A stretch of 64,000 bases of DNA from Variovorax sp. IB41 (GTDB lineage: Bacteria; Pseudomonadota; Gammaproteobacteria; Burkholderiales; Burkholderiaceae_C). Positions 27,689 to 36,728 of the stretch are shown in pieces. Location of the stretch: NCBI RefSeq assembly GCF_016405905.1, contig NZ_JAEFCB010000008.1, positions 219,378 through 283,377 on the forward strand. The letters run 5' to 3'. The notes below the pieces were generated by a model. That model was not told the DNA's origin, made no database searches, and saw nothing but the letters and a program-made list of their open reading frames with translations. Each line of letters begins with the position of its first letter. The first letter of the stretch is position 1. The position numbers and the translations under genes were made by a program.

Positions 27689-28744
27689 TCAGGCGGACGG
27701 CAGTTGCCAGGGGTCTGGAGGATCGGCCCGGTACGTCTGCGAGAGCGCGCGAAACTCCTGCGGTGCCATGCCATAGGCCCGGCGAAAGGCGCGGGTGAAG
27801 TCCGACGCGCTCTTGAAGCCGACCGCATAGGCCACGTCCGTCACCATCATGTGCGGGTAGCGGGCGAGCTCGTCGGCGGCCTGGCGCAGCCGCAGGTGCC
27901 GGATGTAGGCGCCCAGGCCCCCTTCGTGCTGGAACATGCGGTAGACCGTCGGGCGCGGCAGGTGCAGCGCGCTGAGCACGCCCTCGGGCGTGAGCTCGGC
28001 GCGGTGCAGGTTTGCCTGGATGTGGCGCCGCACCCGGCCGAACAGCGCGGCCCGTGCCGCCGAGCGCGCATTGCCGCTCAGGCCCGCCTGCTTGCCGAAG
28101 GCCGCGACCACCAGTTGCGCGGCCGTGCGCACGGCGCTGTCGGCCGCGGCGGCGGTCATGGCCGAGATGTTGGCGCCCAGGGCGGCCACGTGTTCGAGCG
28201 CCAGCCGCGTGAGCGGCGACGTGTCCTGCACCGTGCGGCCGTGGATGGCCTCGGGGTCGGGAAAGGTCTCCTGCACCAGCGCGGCCGGCACGAAGAAGGT
28301 CAGCACCCGGCAGTGGCTGCGCCGCATGCGCACCGGCTGGTTCATGTCCAGCGCCAGGATCTTCGCGGTGGGGATGGCGGCGGACGCGCCGTGCCGCAGC
28401 GCGATGTCGTCGACGCCGCCCTCGGCAAACACGTGGAAGACGTAGTCGCGCACGCTGTCCGTGGAAATGCGCGCCAGCGAGCGCTCCAGCAGCATCGCGT
28501 CGGAGCGGCAATCGGTGAAGAGGAGGCCCTCGACCTTGTAGCGATCGATCTGTGCGTTGAAGGGGTGCTCGACGTCGGCCCTGGACGGCAGCACGTCGAT
28601 CACGTGCCCCACGCGCTCCCGCCAGGCCAGCAGTTGCCGCTGCCGCGGCTCACCCAGCACGCTGAAGTGGCTGTGCGCCACGCCGCCGCCGTGTGCCGCA
28701 AGCAAGGAGGCCGGGGAGGTGCCTCGGGGGGGCAGAAGGGTCAT
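27689..28744 (-). CDS. AraC-family transcriptional regulator
   Basis: A 351-residue regulator with an N-terminal AraC-binding-domain-like region (residues 40-200) and a C-terminal two-HTH AraC domain (LHLPRPTVYRMFQHEG and VTDVAYAVGFKSASDFTRAFRRAYG). It closes the sulfonate island on the opposite strand and may regulate it, although the divergent neighbour is a LuxR-type gene. The effector is unknown. Confidence 0.9.
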   Translation of the reverse strand: MTLLPPRGTSPASLLAAHGGGVAHSHFSVLGEPRQRQLLAWRERVGHVIDVLPSRADVEHPFNAQIDRYKVEGLLFTDCRSDAMLLERSLARISTDSVRDYVFHVFAEGGVDDIALRHGASAAIPTAKILALDMNQPVRMRRSHCRVLTFFVPAALVQETFPDPEAIHGRTVQDTSPLTRLALEHVAALGANISAMTAAAADSAVRTAAQLVVAAFGKQAGLSGNARSAARAALFGRVRRHIQANLHRAELTPEGVLSALHLPRPTVYRMFQHEGGLGAYIRHLRLRQAADELARYPHMMVTDVAYAVGFKSASDFTRAFRRAYGMAPQEFRALSQTYRADPPDPWQLPSA

Positions 28745-28942
28745 TGGGAGGGAAAGTTCGCGAGCTGCGACGGCGAGGTTCCTGCACCAATGAACGGGAA
28801 AAACCGTTAAAAAAAGCGCAGAACCGGCGGAATTCTCTCAATAAGTGAGACGGACGGTCAAGTCCGCCGAACCGGTGCGACCACTCTTGCCTTCGCGCGG
28901 CCGCATGGCCGAACCCGATTTCTTGAGCGAGCGAGTACTGAA

Positions 28943-29425
28943 ATGCCCACAGGAAAAACCGATCCCTCTGCAACTGTTGCAACCGCCGCCACTGCAGGTA
29001 CGTTCGGTCATCTCTACAACGAGGCCGACGAGGACGAGTTGGCCGCCCTGATGTTTTCCATGGAGCGCGGCGAAGCGCCCGGCGCCACGCGCATCGCGCG
29101 CCACATGCTGGCCCTGATCGCCGCGGCCGCGAAATCCCGCGCGCCCTCGGCCATCGAGACGAAGCCGCGCGCGGACGCCGCATCGCCCGCCGGCGAGGCG
29201 CCGTCGGGCGGGCCGCTGTCGCCGCGCGAGCTGCAGGTGCTGCAGCTGGTGTCGCAGGGGTGGACCAACCGCCGGATCGCCCAGGCGCTCAGCCGCTCGG
29301 GCAACACCATCGACACGCAGATCAAGAGCATCTACCGCAAGCTCGACGTCAACTCGCGGACCCGGGCGGTTCGCAAGGCGATGGAGCTGGGCCTGCTGAG
29401 CTGGGACGCAGGCCGCGCGCAATAG
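28943..29425 (+). CDS. LuxR-type (GerE) DNA-binding protein
   Basis: A 160-residue protein whose C-terminal 65 residues form a LuxR/GerE helix-turn-helix (LSPRELQVLQLVSQG, then the recognition helix in NTIDTQIKSIYRKL). The N-terminal 95 residues show no receiver domain or autoinducer-binding domain and are partly low in complexity, so signal input is unclear; it may act alone or respond through a partner. It is divergent from the AraC-family gene with 198 bases between starts, in which I see no clear operator. Confidence 0.85.
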   Translation: MPTGKTDPSATVATAATAGTFGHLYNEADEDELAALMFSMERGEAPGATRIARHMLALIAAAAKSRAPSAIETKPRADAASPAGEAPSGGPLSPRELQVLQLVSQGWTNRRIAQALSRSGNTIDTQIKSIYRKLDVNSRTRAVRKAMELGLLSWDAGRAQ

Positions 29426-29430
29426 CAATG

Positions 29431-29466
29431 GCCGGTTCCGCCGGTTCCGCCGGTTCCGCCGGCTCG
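29431..29466. repeat. Tandem 9-bp repeat
   Basis: The unit gccggttcc is repeated three times and then begins a fourth time (ending ggctcg), just past the LuxR-type stop. Such short repeats can vary in number by slippage; here it is outside both neighbouring coding regions. Confidence 0.8.
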
Positions 29467-29476
29467 TGCGAGCGCG

Positions 29477-30961
29477 TCAGGCGCCGCTGCGTGCCGCGGC
29501 GCGCGCCAGCTGCGACAGGCGCTTGACCAGCGGCTCGAAAAGCTCCGCCGACGTGTTGCCGTAGCCCAGCACCAGCCCGTTGTCCGATGGCAGCGGCTGC
29601 ACCGCGAAGCTCGACAGGGCCACGGGCGCCAGGTGGTGGCGCAGGGCCTCGGCGGCGATCTGCCGGTCGTCGAAGCGGGGCGGCAGGCGCACGGTCAGGT
29701 GCAGGCCGCAGTAGCCGCCGTCGATCTCGTGCGGCACTTTCAGGTGCCGGGTCAGCGCCAGCCGCAGCGCCTGCTGCCGGTCGCGGTACAGCCGCCGCAT
29801 GCGGCCCAGGTGCCGGCCGAACTGCCCGCTCTCGATGAAGTCGGCCATGGCCAGCTGCTCGTGGCGGTGGCCGCCCCGCAGCATTTCCTCCAGCGGCGCC
29901 TGCACGCCGGCCACGAGCTGCTCGGGCAGCACGAGGAAGCCCAGCCGCAGCGACGGGAACATCGTCTTGCTGAAGGTGCCGATGTAGAGCACGGGCGCAT
30001 CGGGCACCAGCCCCTGCATCGCGCCGATGGGCTCGCCGGTGTGGCGGAACTCGCTGTCGTAGTCGTCTTCGATGATCCAGGCGCCGTGCGCTCGCGCCTG
30101 CGCGATCAGCGCGAGCCGGCGCGCGATGCCCAGCACCGCGCCGGCCGGGTACTGGTGCGAGGGCGTCGTGTAGACCAGGCGCGGCGGGTGCTCGCGCCAG
30201 TCCCGCGCGCTCGCGCAGAGGCCCTCGGCATCGACGCGGATGGGCACCATGCGCAGGTCGCCGGCGCGCATGGCCGACTTCACGCCGCGGTAGCCGGGCT
30301 CTTCGATCCAGCCCGTTTCGCCGGGGTTCGACAGCAGCCGCACGCACAGCGAGATGGCCTCCTGCGCGCCTTCGGCGATGACGACCTGCCGCGGCGCGCA
30401 CCGCACGCCGCGCGCGATCGCCAGGTGCCGCGCGATGGCCGCGCGAAGCCGGGGCTCGCCCAGCGGGTTGCCGTAACCGAGCGTGGCCGGGCTCGCGGTG
30501 CGGATGGCGCGGTCGAGCGCGCGCCGCCAGGCCGCCGCGGGAAAGTGCGAGAGGGCCGGCACGCCGGGGCGCAAGGCCGCGTCGGGTTCGGTGAAGGGCG
30601 TGCCGGGCTTGATGGCGGCCAGGCGCCGCGCGGTGGCGGGCGTGGCGGGCGTGACGGCCGATTTGCCGGCGCGCCGGGGCAGGGCGGGCGACGACAGCTC
30701 GGTCACCCGCGTGCCCTGGCGGTCGGGCTGCACGTAGCCCTCGGCGGCCAGGTGCTCGTAGGCGGCGGTGACGGTGTTGCGCGAAATGGCGAGCGCCTCG
30801 GCCAGCGCGCGCGAGCCGGGCAGCCGGCTGCCCGGGGCGAGGCGGCCGTCGAGGATGGCGCGCTTCAGGCGCTCGTGCAGCTGGCGCTGCATCGGGCCGG
30901 CGTCGCGGTCCCTGGCGAGCGGGGATTCGAGCAGTGCGGCGAGGTCTGGCGGGTTCGGCAT
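29477..30961 (-). CDS. MocR-family regulator (GntR HTH plus aminotransferase domain)
   Basis: A 494-residue protein with an N-terminal GntR winged helix (LPGSRALAEALAISRNTVTAAYEHLAAEGY) joined to a fold-type I aminotransferase-like domain; the PLP-binding lysine is in TFSKTMFPSLRLGF. MocR proteins sense PLP or amino-compound metabolites and often activate a divergent gene. The ATG at 30961 is chosen over the GTG at 30988 because the latter lies inside an inverted repeat that looks like the operator. The divergent neighbour is a GNAT gene. Confidence 0.88.
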   Translation of the reverse strand: MPNPPDLAALLESPLARDRDAGPMQRQLHERLKRAILDGRLAPGSRLPGSRALAEALAISRNTVTAAYEHLAAEGYVQPDRQGTRVTELSSPALPRRAGKSAVTPATPATARRLAAIKPGTPFTEPDAALRPGVPALSHFPAAAWRRALDRAIRTASPATLGYGNPLGEPRLRAAIARHLAIARGVRCAPRQVVIAEGAQEAISLCVRLLSNPGETGWIEEPGYRGVKSAMRAGDLRMVPIRVDAEGLCASARDWREHPPRLVYTTPSHQYPAGAVLGIARRLALIAQARAHGAWIIEDDYDSEFRHTGEPIGAMQGLVPDAPVLYIGTFSKTMFPSLRLGFLVLPEQLVAGVQAPLEEMLRGGHRHEQLAMADFIESGQFGRHLGRMRRLYRDRQQALRLALTRHLKVPHEIDGGYCGLHLTVRLPPRFDDRQIAAEALRHHLAPVALSSFAVQPLPSDNGLVLGYGNTSAELFEPLVKRLSQLARAAARSGA

Positions 30962-30983
30962 GAAAGCGATGGGCGGGCGTGGC

Positions 30984-31007
30984 ACCACGAAATTAGCGCA
31001 TCGTGGT
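30984..31007. promoter_or_regulatory. Putative MocR operator
   Basis: accacga / tcgtggt is a perfect 7-bp inverted repeat with a 10-base spacer in the 126-base gap between the MocR and GNAT genes. The gap is also visibly richer in A and T than its surroundings, as expected of a promoter region. Binding is inferred. Confidence 0.45.
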
Positions 31008-31087
31008 ACTTTTCATGGCGCCACGGTGGGCGTACTTTACCGTTCTCCGGCATCGCCGCTTCCTCGCTCCTGAAAGACTCTTCATTC

Positions 31088-31807
31088 ATGCCAGCCCGCC
31101 ATAACGAATTCGGTCAATCCCTCGGCCCCCTCATGCCCGAATGGAGCGCCCGCCCGCTGCCGCCGCGCGAGCCCGTCGAAGGCCGCTGCTGCACGCTCGA
31201 GCCGGTGAACGCCGCGAAGCACGCCGACGACCTGCACGCCGCCTACGCGCAGGCCCCCGATGCCCGCGACTGGACCTACCTGGGCGTGGAGCGGCCCGCC
31301 GATCCGAATGCCATGCGCGCCCACGTCGAGCGCCTTGCGCAAACCACCGACCCGCTGCATTTCGCCGTCATCGACAGGCAGAGCGGCCGGGCCATCGGCA
31401 CGCTGTCGCTGATGCGCATCGACGCGGCGAACGGCGTGATCGAGGTCGGGCACGTCAATTTCTCGCCGCTGCTGAAACACACGCCCATGTCCACCGAAGC
31501 GCAGTACCTGCTGATGAAGCTGGTCTTCGACGTGCTGGGCTACCGGCGCTACGAATGGAAGTGCGACAGCTTCAACGAGCCCTCCAAGCGCGCGGCAGCC
31601 CGCCTGGGCTTCCAGGCCGAGGGCGTATTCCGGCAGTACAGCATCTACAAGGGGCGCAGCCGCGACGCGGCATGGTTCTCGGTCATCGACAGCGAATGGC
31701 CCGTGCTGCGCACGGCCTTCGAGCGCTGGCTCGCGCCGGAGAACTTCGATGCGCAGGGCAAGCAGCGCATGGCGCTGGACAAGTTCCGGCTGCCGCGCGC
31801 GGACTGA
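31088..31807 (+). CDS. GNAT-family N-acetyltransferase (RimJ/RimL-like)
   Basis: A 239-residue acetyltransferase. The acceptor side reads CTLEPVNAAKHADDL and the acetyl-CoA-binding side GYRRYEWKCDSFNEPSKRAAARLGFQAEGVFRQ, the pattern of the RimJ/RimL-like branch that acetylates proteins or small amines. Its length is about 40 residues above the minimum, with the excess at the N-terminus. It is divergent from the MocR gene and is a likely target of that regulator. Confidence 0.88.
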   Translation: MPARHNEFGQSLGPLMPEWSARPLPPREPVEGRCCTLEPVNAAKHADDLHAAYAQAPDARDWTYLGVERPADPNAMRAHVERLAQTTDPLHFAVIDRQSGRAIGTLSLMRIDAANGVIEVGHVNFSPLLKHTPMSTEAQYLLMKLVFDVLGYRRYEWKCDSFNEPSKRAAARLGFQAEGVFRQYSIYKGRSRDAAWFSVIDSEWPVLRTAFERWLAPENFDAQGKQRMALDKFRLPRAD

Positions 31808-31816
31808 GGGCAGGGC

Positions 31817-32788
31817 CTACATGGCCTTGCGCGCCTTCGCCGATTTCCTTGCGGGCGCCTTCTTCGCCGCCGCATGCGCGCCCGGCCCGGGCAACTGCTC
31901 GCGCAGGTAAGCCAGGAAGGTGCGCACCACCTCCGGCAGCGTGCGGTCGGCCAGCGTCTGCAGCTCGACCGCGCGGCCGCGCATGCCGGGCTCGCGGATC
32001 TCGGCCGCGTGCAGCTCTCCGCGCTGCACGCGCTCGCGCACGGTGATCTCTCCGGTGATGGCGAGGCCGCCGCCATGCAGCACGAAATTGGCGAGCGCCT
32101 CGAAGCGGTTGCTCACCAGCACGGGCTCGAACACCAGGCCGCGGTTGCTGCAGCCCACGTCGAACAACTGGCGCACGGTGTTCTCGGGGCTGCTGAGCGC
32201 GATGGGAAAGGGGTGCATCTGCGCGAGCGTCACGCTGCGCGACTTCGCCAGCGCATGGTCGGGCCGCATGATCGCGAACACCGAGGCCGACTGGCGATGC
32301 TCGACCCGGATGCCGCGCACCGCCGCGCGGCTGTAGGTGAGGCCGATGTCCGCCTCGCCGAGCAGCACGGCATCGCTCACCTGCGTCGGGCCGGTGGCAT
32401 CGAGGCGGAACCGCACGCCCGGGTACTCCTGGCGGAACGCCGCGATGGTGCGCGGCAGGAACTCATTGGCAAAGCCCGAAGAACAGGCGATGCGCACCCG
32501 CCCGCTCAGCGGCCCCTGCAGCGCCTGGATGTCCGAGAGCACGCGCTCGGCCTCCAGCGCGCCGCGCAGCGCGTGCGCCGCCAGCAGCTCGCCCGCGGCG
32601 CTGGGCACCATGCCGCGCGGGCGGCGTTCGAAGAGCGGCACCCCGAGCAGCGCTTCCAGCGTGGCCACCTGGCGGCTCACGGCCGAGATGCTGACGTTCA
32701 GCCGCGCGGCCGCCTCGGTGAGCGAGCCGGTGCGGGCCACTTCGAGGAAGTAGCGCAGCGAGGTTTCCTGGAGGCGGCGGCTTGGCAT
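31817..32788 (-). CDS. LysR-family transcriptional regulator
   Basis: A 323-residue LysR protein: HTH in residues 8-66 (SLTEAAARLNVSISAVSRQVATLE) and effector domain beyond 90. The C-terminus carries an unusual Lys/Ala-rich tail (AAAKKAPARKSAKARKAM), a histone-H1-like stretch not usual in the family that may add nonspecific DNA contact. ATG 32788 is chosen over the upstream end of the frame. It is divergent from the exported M20 peptidase gene, its probable target. Confidence 0.9.
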   Translation of the reverse strand: MPSRRLQETSLRYFLEVARTGSLTEAAARLNVSISAVSRQVATLEALLGVPLFERRPRGMVPSAAGELLAAHALRGALEAERVLSDIQALQGPLSGRVRIACSSGFANEFLPRTIAAFRQEYPGVRFRLDATGPTQVSDAVLLGEADIGLTYSRAAVRGIRVEHRQSASVFAIMRPDHALAKSRSVTLAQMHPFPIALSSPENTVRQLFDVGCSNRGLVFEPVLVSNRFEALANFVLHGGGLAITGEITVRERVQRGELHAAEIREPGMRGRAVELQTLADRTLPEVVRTFLAYLREQLPGPGAHAAAKKAPARKSAKARKAM

Positions 32789-32847
32789 TGGGAGTCGGGG
32801 CGGCGGTGCGCGAGGTTTGCGGGAAACGCAAAGGTAGCTCAAGAAAA

Positions 32848-32860
32848 TAGCAATTGCCGA
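32848..32860. promoter_or_regulatory. Putative LysR (T-N11-A) operator
   Basis: A T-N11-A box containing the palindrome gcaattgc lies in the gap between the divergent LysR and M20 peptidase genes. This matches the general LysR recognition pattern; the assignment is inference from position and symmetry. Confidence 0.5.
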
Positions 32861-32928
32861 AAAGGTGCGCGCTTTTTATGCTGCGCGGATACCCCGTTCT
32901 CCACTTGCTCCCTCTGCACTGCCAACCC

Positions 32929-34497
32929 ATGCCCATCGATTCCGCATCCACTCGCTCCTGTCGAACTCCTCGCCGCCTGATGGCGCTTGTGCCTGCGGCT
33001 GTCCTGATGCTGGGACACGGCCTCGCAGCGTCGGCCGAACTCTCCCCGGCCCTCGCCGAGCGCCATGCGCAGGCCACCTACCGCGAGTACTTCGAACTGC
33101 TGGCCCTGCCCAACGACGCTACCGTGCCGGAAGACATCCGCAAGAACGTCGAGTGGCTGGAGCAGGCCTTCCAGAAGCGCGGCTTCAAGACGCAGCAGCT
33201 GCCCAACAACGGCAAGCCGATGCTCTATGCCGAGTTCCCGGGCAACGACCCCGCGCGCAAGACGGTGCTCTTCTACATGCACCTGGACGGCCAGCCGGTC
33301 ATTCCCGCCCAGTGGGCGCAAAAGAGCCCGTGGACGCCCGTGCTCAAGCGCAAGACGGAGAAGGGCGAGTGGGAAGAGATCGATTCGGCCCCGCTCTTCA
33401 GCGGCCCGCTCGACCCCGAGTGGCGCGTGTTCGGCCGGGCCTCGGCCGACGACAAGGGCCCGATCATGATGCTGCTGGCCGCCATCGATGCGCTGAAGGC
33501 GGGCGGCGGGCAGCCGGCGGTGAACGTGAAGGTGATCCTGGACAGCGAGGAAGAAAAAGGCTCCCCCTCGATCAGCCAGGTCATGCAGGCGCACCGCGAA
33601 CTGTTGCGCAGCGACGCCATCGTGATCCACGACGGCCCCATGCACGCGACCAACCGGCCCACGCTGGTGTTCGGCAACCGCGGCGCGGCCGACGCGCGGC
33701 TCACCGTGTACGGCGCCAAGGTGCCGCTGCACAGCGGGCACTACGGCAACTACGCGCCCAACCCGGCGCAGCGCCTGGCGAGCCTCTTGGCCTCGATGAA
33801 GGACGACACGGGGCGGGTGACCGTTCCCGGCTACTACGACCACGTGAAGATCGGCGAGGCCGACCGCAAGATCATGGCCGCCGTGCCCGACGACGAGGTG
33901 GCGCTCAAGCGGCGCCTGGGCATCGCGCGCACCGACCGCGTCGGCGCCAACTACCAGGAGGCGATGCAGTACCCCTCGCTGAACGTGCGCGGCATGGCCT
34001 CGGCCGCCGTGGGCGACAAGGTGGCGAACATCGTCCCCGACAAGGCCGAGGCCGAGATGGACCTGCGCACCACGCCCGATTCCGATGCGCCTTACCTGGG
34101 CAAGCTGATCGAGGCGCACATCGTCAAGCAGGGCTACCACCTCGTGAAGGGCGCGCCGACCGACGAGGAGCGCGCCCGCTACGACAAGCTCGCCAGCTTC
34201 AGCTACCGCAGCGAGGGCGCCGACGCGGCGGGCTCGCCGATCAATTCACCGATCGGCCAATGGGCCTACAAGGCGCTGACCGACACCTTCGGCGCCACGC
34301 CCGCGCCGGTGCGCATCCGCATGATGGGCGGCACCGTGCCGACGGCGGAAATCGTGCGGGTGCTGCAGGTGCCCTTCGCGATCATTCCGCTGGTGAACGC
34401 CGACAACAACCAGCACGCGGCGAACGAGAACCTGCGCATGGGCAACTACGTGACCGGCGTGCAGACCGTCTACGCGCTGATGACGCACGGGCTCTGA
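32929..34497 (+). CDS. Exported M20-family metallopeptidase
   Basis: A 522-residue zinc peptidase of the M20 (carboxypeptidase/dipeptidase/deacylase) family. A signal peptide (RRLMALVPAAVLMLGHGLAASA) indicates export. The di-metal site is visible as YMHLDGQ (first ligand), SADDKGP (bridging aspartate) and DSEEEKGS (catalytic and ligand glutamates), with later VNADNNQHAANE. Length is above the family mean, caused by the dimerisation insert. ATG 32929 is preferred to the upstream frame opening because it precedes the signal. Divergent LysR control is likely. Confidence 0.87.
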   Translation: MPIDSASTRSCRTPRRLMALVPAAVLMLGHGLAASAELSPALAERHAQATYREYFELLALPNDATVPEDIRKNVEWLEQAFQKRGFKTQQLPNNGKPMLYAEFPGNDPARKTVLFYMHLDGQPVIPAQWAQKSPWTPVLKRKTEKGEWEEIDSAPLFSGPLDPEWRVFGRASADDKGPIMMLLAAIDALKAGGGQPAVNVKVILDSEEEKGSPSISQVMQAHRELLRSDAIVIHDGPMHATNRPTLVFGNRGAADARLTVYGAKVPLHSGHYGNYAPNPAQRLASLLASMKDDTGRVTVPGYYDHVKIGEADRKIMAAVPDDEVALKRRLGIARTDRVGANYQEAMQYPSLNVRGMASAAVGDKVANIVPDKAEAEMDLRTTPDSDAPYLGKLIEAHIVKQGYHLVKGAPTDEERARYDKLASFSYRSEGADAAGSPINSPIGQWAYKALTDTFGATPAPVRIRMMGGTVPTAEIVRVLQVPFAIIPLVNADNNQHAANENLRMGNYVTGVQTVYALMTHGL

Positions 34498-34526
34498 GCG
34501 AACGGGGCGCTCGCAGCCCCCTCCTT

Positions 34527-35378
34527 TCAGGCCTGCTTGCCGGGCTTCTGCGCCGCTTCGCACTTCACCTGGATCAGCTCGCGCTCGGCCAGCGTCTCGC
34601 CGATGCGCACCGCGCTCAGGCACCCGCCCCAGACGCAGCCCGTGTCGGTGGAGAGCAGGTCGGGCCGCGAGAGCCAGCCGAGCGTGGACCAGTGGCCGAA
34701 GGCGACGGTGGCCGCCGCGGTCTTGCGGCCCGGCACGTCGAACCACGGCAGGAGGCCCTCGGGGGCGGGGATGGCGCCGTCCTTGGTCTCGAACTCCATC
34801 TCGCCTTCGGGCGTGCAGTAGCGAAGGCGCGTGAGCGCATTGACGATCACGCGCAGGCGCGCGCTGCCGGTGAGCGCGTCGCTCCATTGCGCGGGCTCGT
34901 CGCCGTACATGGTGAGGAGGAAGTCGCCCAGCGCCGGGCCGCGCAGCACCGATTCGACCTCCGACGCGAGGGCGAGCGTGTCGCCCACGGTCCACTGCGG
35001 CAGCACGCCGGCGTGGACCATGAGCAGGTCGCCGCCCCCGACCTGCATGTGCAGTGCCATGTGCTGGTGGCGCACCCAGTCGAGCATCGCCTCGCTGTCG
35101 GGCGCGGCCAGAAGGCCGGCCAGCGTGTCCTTGCGGCCGGCCTTGCGCGCGCCGTGCGCCACGCCCAAGAGGTGCAGGTCGTGGTTGCCCAGGAGGCTCC
35201 GCGCCGAGGCGCCGTAGCCCTGCACGCGCCGCAGCACGGCGGCCGATTCCGGCCCCCGGTTGACCAGGTCTCCGAGCAGCACGAGGGTGTCGCGGCTGGG
35301 GGAGAAATCGATCTCGCCGAGCAGCCGCCCGAGGGCAGGGTCGCAGCCCTGCACGTCGCCGATACAGTAAAGTGCCAT
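34527..35378 (-). CDS. apaH: Symmetrical bis(5'-nucleosyl)-tetraphosphatase
   Basis: A 283-residue metallophosphatase that hydrolyses Ap4A to two ADP and can remove Np4-type RNA caps. The calcineurin-like motifs are complete: GDVQGC (7-12), GDLVNRGPES, GNHD and MVHAGVLPQW. Length equals that of typical ApaH. The gene stands alone, divergent from the CNNM-like gene, with only 23 bases between the two starts. Confidence 0.95.
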   Translation of the reverse strand: MALYCIGDVQGCDPALGRLLGEIDFSPSRDTLVLLGDLVNRGPESAAVLRRVQGYGASARSLLGNHDLHLLGVAHGARKAGRKDTLAGLLAAPDSEAMLDWVRHQHMALHMQVGGGDLLMVHAGVLPQWTVGDTLALASEVESVLRGPALGDFLLTMYGDEPAQWSDALTGSARLRVIVNALTRLRYCTPEGEMEFETKDGAIPAPEGLLPWFDVPGRKTAAATVAFGHWSTLGWLSRPDLLSTDTGCVWGGCLSAVRIGETLAERELIQVKCEAAQKPGKQA

Positions 35379-35401
35379 TCCCTCATTCTCTCCCCCTGTT
35401 C

Positions 35402-36712
35402 ATGGATGTCTTCCTGCTGGCCTTGCTGACCACCCTCAATGCGGTGTTCGCAATGTCCGAAATGGCCCTTTCAACCAGCCGGCGCGCACGCCTCGCAGCC
35501 CTGGCCGAAACGGGGGACACCGGCGCGGCCGCCGCGCTGAAATTGATGGAATCGCCCACGCAATTCCTCTCGACCGTGCAGATCGGCATCACCTCGATCG
35601 GCATGTTGAGCGGCATCGTCGGCGAGGCCGCCTTCGCCGCGCCGCTGGCGGTGTGGATGGAAAGCGTGGGCATGGGCGCGGGCACCGCCAGCATCGCCTC
35701 CACCGCGGTGGTGGTGACCTGCATCACCTTCTTCACGATCATCTTCGGCGAGCTGGTGCCCAAGCGCATCGGCCAGCTGTATCCCGAGCCGGTGGCGCGC
35801 TGGGTGTCGCGCCCGATGCGAGGTTTGGCCAAGGGCGCCAAGCCCTTCGTGTGGCTGCTGGCCGGCGCCACGGCCACCATGCTCAAGGTGCTGCGCATCG
35901 ATGCCAATGCGGCGCGCTCGGTGACCGAAGAAGAAATCTCGGCCAGCCTCGAAGAAGGCGTCGATGCCGGCGTGATCGAGCAGCACGAGCACCAGATGGT
36001 GCGCAACGTGTTTCACCTGGACGACCGGCGCCTGTCGTCGCTCATGATCCCGCGCGCCGACATCGAATGGCTCGACGCCTCCAACACCGTGTCGCAGGCG
36101 CTGCAGAAGGTGGCGGATGCCGCCGCGCTCAACCTCGTGCACTCGTGGTACCCCGTCTGCCGCAACTCGCTGGACGACGTGGTCGGCGTGATCAGCGTGG
36201 CGCACCTGCTGCGCCTGGGTTCCGCCCACAAGGGCGTGCTCGGCCAGGAGGCCACGCCCGCGGTGTTCGTGCCCGAGACGCTCACCGGCATGGAGCTGCT
36301 CGAGCAGTTCCGCGCCCGTGCCGGCCGGCTGGTGTTCGTGGTCGACGAGTACGGCGTGGTGCAGGGCCTCATGACCCCGCGCGACCTGCTCGAAGCCATC
36401 ACCGGCGAGCTGCAGCCCGGCATGCAGACCGACGCCTGGGCGCGGGAGCGCCCCGATGGCGTGTGGGAGCTGGACGGACTCATGCCCGTGTCGGAGTTGC
36501 GTGCGCGCCTCGGTATCCGCGAACTGCCCGAAGAAGAGCGCGGCCGCTACAACACGGTGGCAGGCCTTTTGATGTCGGTGTCGGGCCGCCTGCCTGGGGT
36601 GAGCGAACGCATCGAATGCGCGGGATGGATCTTCGAGATCGTGGCGCTTGAAGGCCGCCGCATCGACCGCGTGCTGGCCTCGCCCGACCCCGCGGCGCCG
36701 CGCGACGAATAG
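35402..36712 (+). CDS. CNNM/CorC-type hemolysin-family membrane protein
   Basis: A 436-residue inner-membrane protein with a DUF21 domain (about residues 1-185, including FFTIIFGELVPKRI), a CBS pair (about 210-335) and a C-terminal CorC_HlyC domain (about 345-425, RYNTVAGLLMSVSGRLP). Relatives are linked to magnesium or other divalent cation efflux. The ATG at 35402 starts helix 1 directly; an ATG at 35372 would overlap the apaH start. It leads the operon that continues with kinase-like, vWA, PurA-like and membrane protein genes, the next start being 16 bases after its stop. Confidence 0.9.
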   Translation: MDVFLLALLTTLNAVFAMSEMALSTSRRARLAALAETGDTGAAAALKLMESPTQFLSTVQIGITSIGMLSGIVGEAAFAAPLAVWMESVGMGAGTASIASTAVVVTCITFFTIIFGELVPKRIGQLYPEPVARWVSRPMRGLAKGAKPFVWLLAGATATMLKVLRIDANAARSVTEEEISASLEEGVDAGVIEQHEHQMVRNVFHLDDRRLSSLMIPRADIEWLDASNTVSQALQKVADAAALNLVHSWYPVCRNSLDDVVGVISVAHLLRLGSAHKGVLGQEATPAVFVPETLTGMELLEQFRARAGRLVFVVDEYGVVQGLMTPRDLLEAITGELQPGMQTDAWARERPDGVWELDGLMPVSELRARLGIRELPEEERGRYNTVAGLLMSVSGRLPGVSERIECAGWIFEIVALEGRRIDRVLASPDPAAPRDE

Positions 36713-36728
36713 GCAGGCACGAGGCGCC

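Noticed and set aside
29431..29466. CRISPR-like short repeat
   Set aside because: Units are 9 bases with no spacers; this is a simple tandem repeat.
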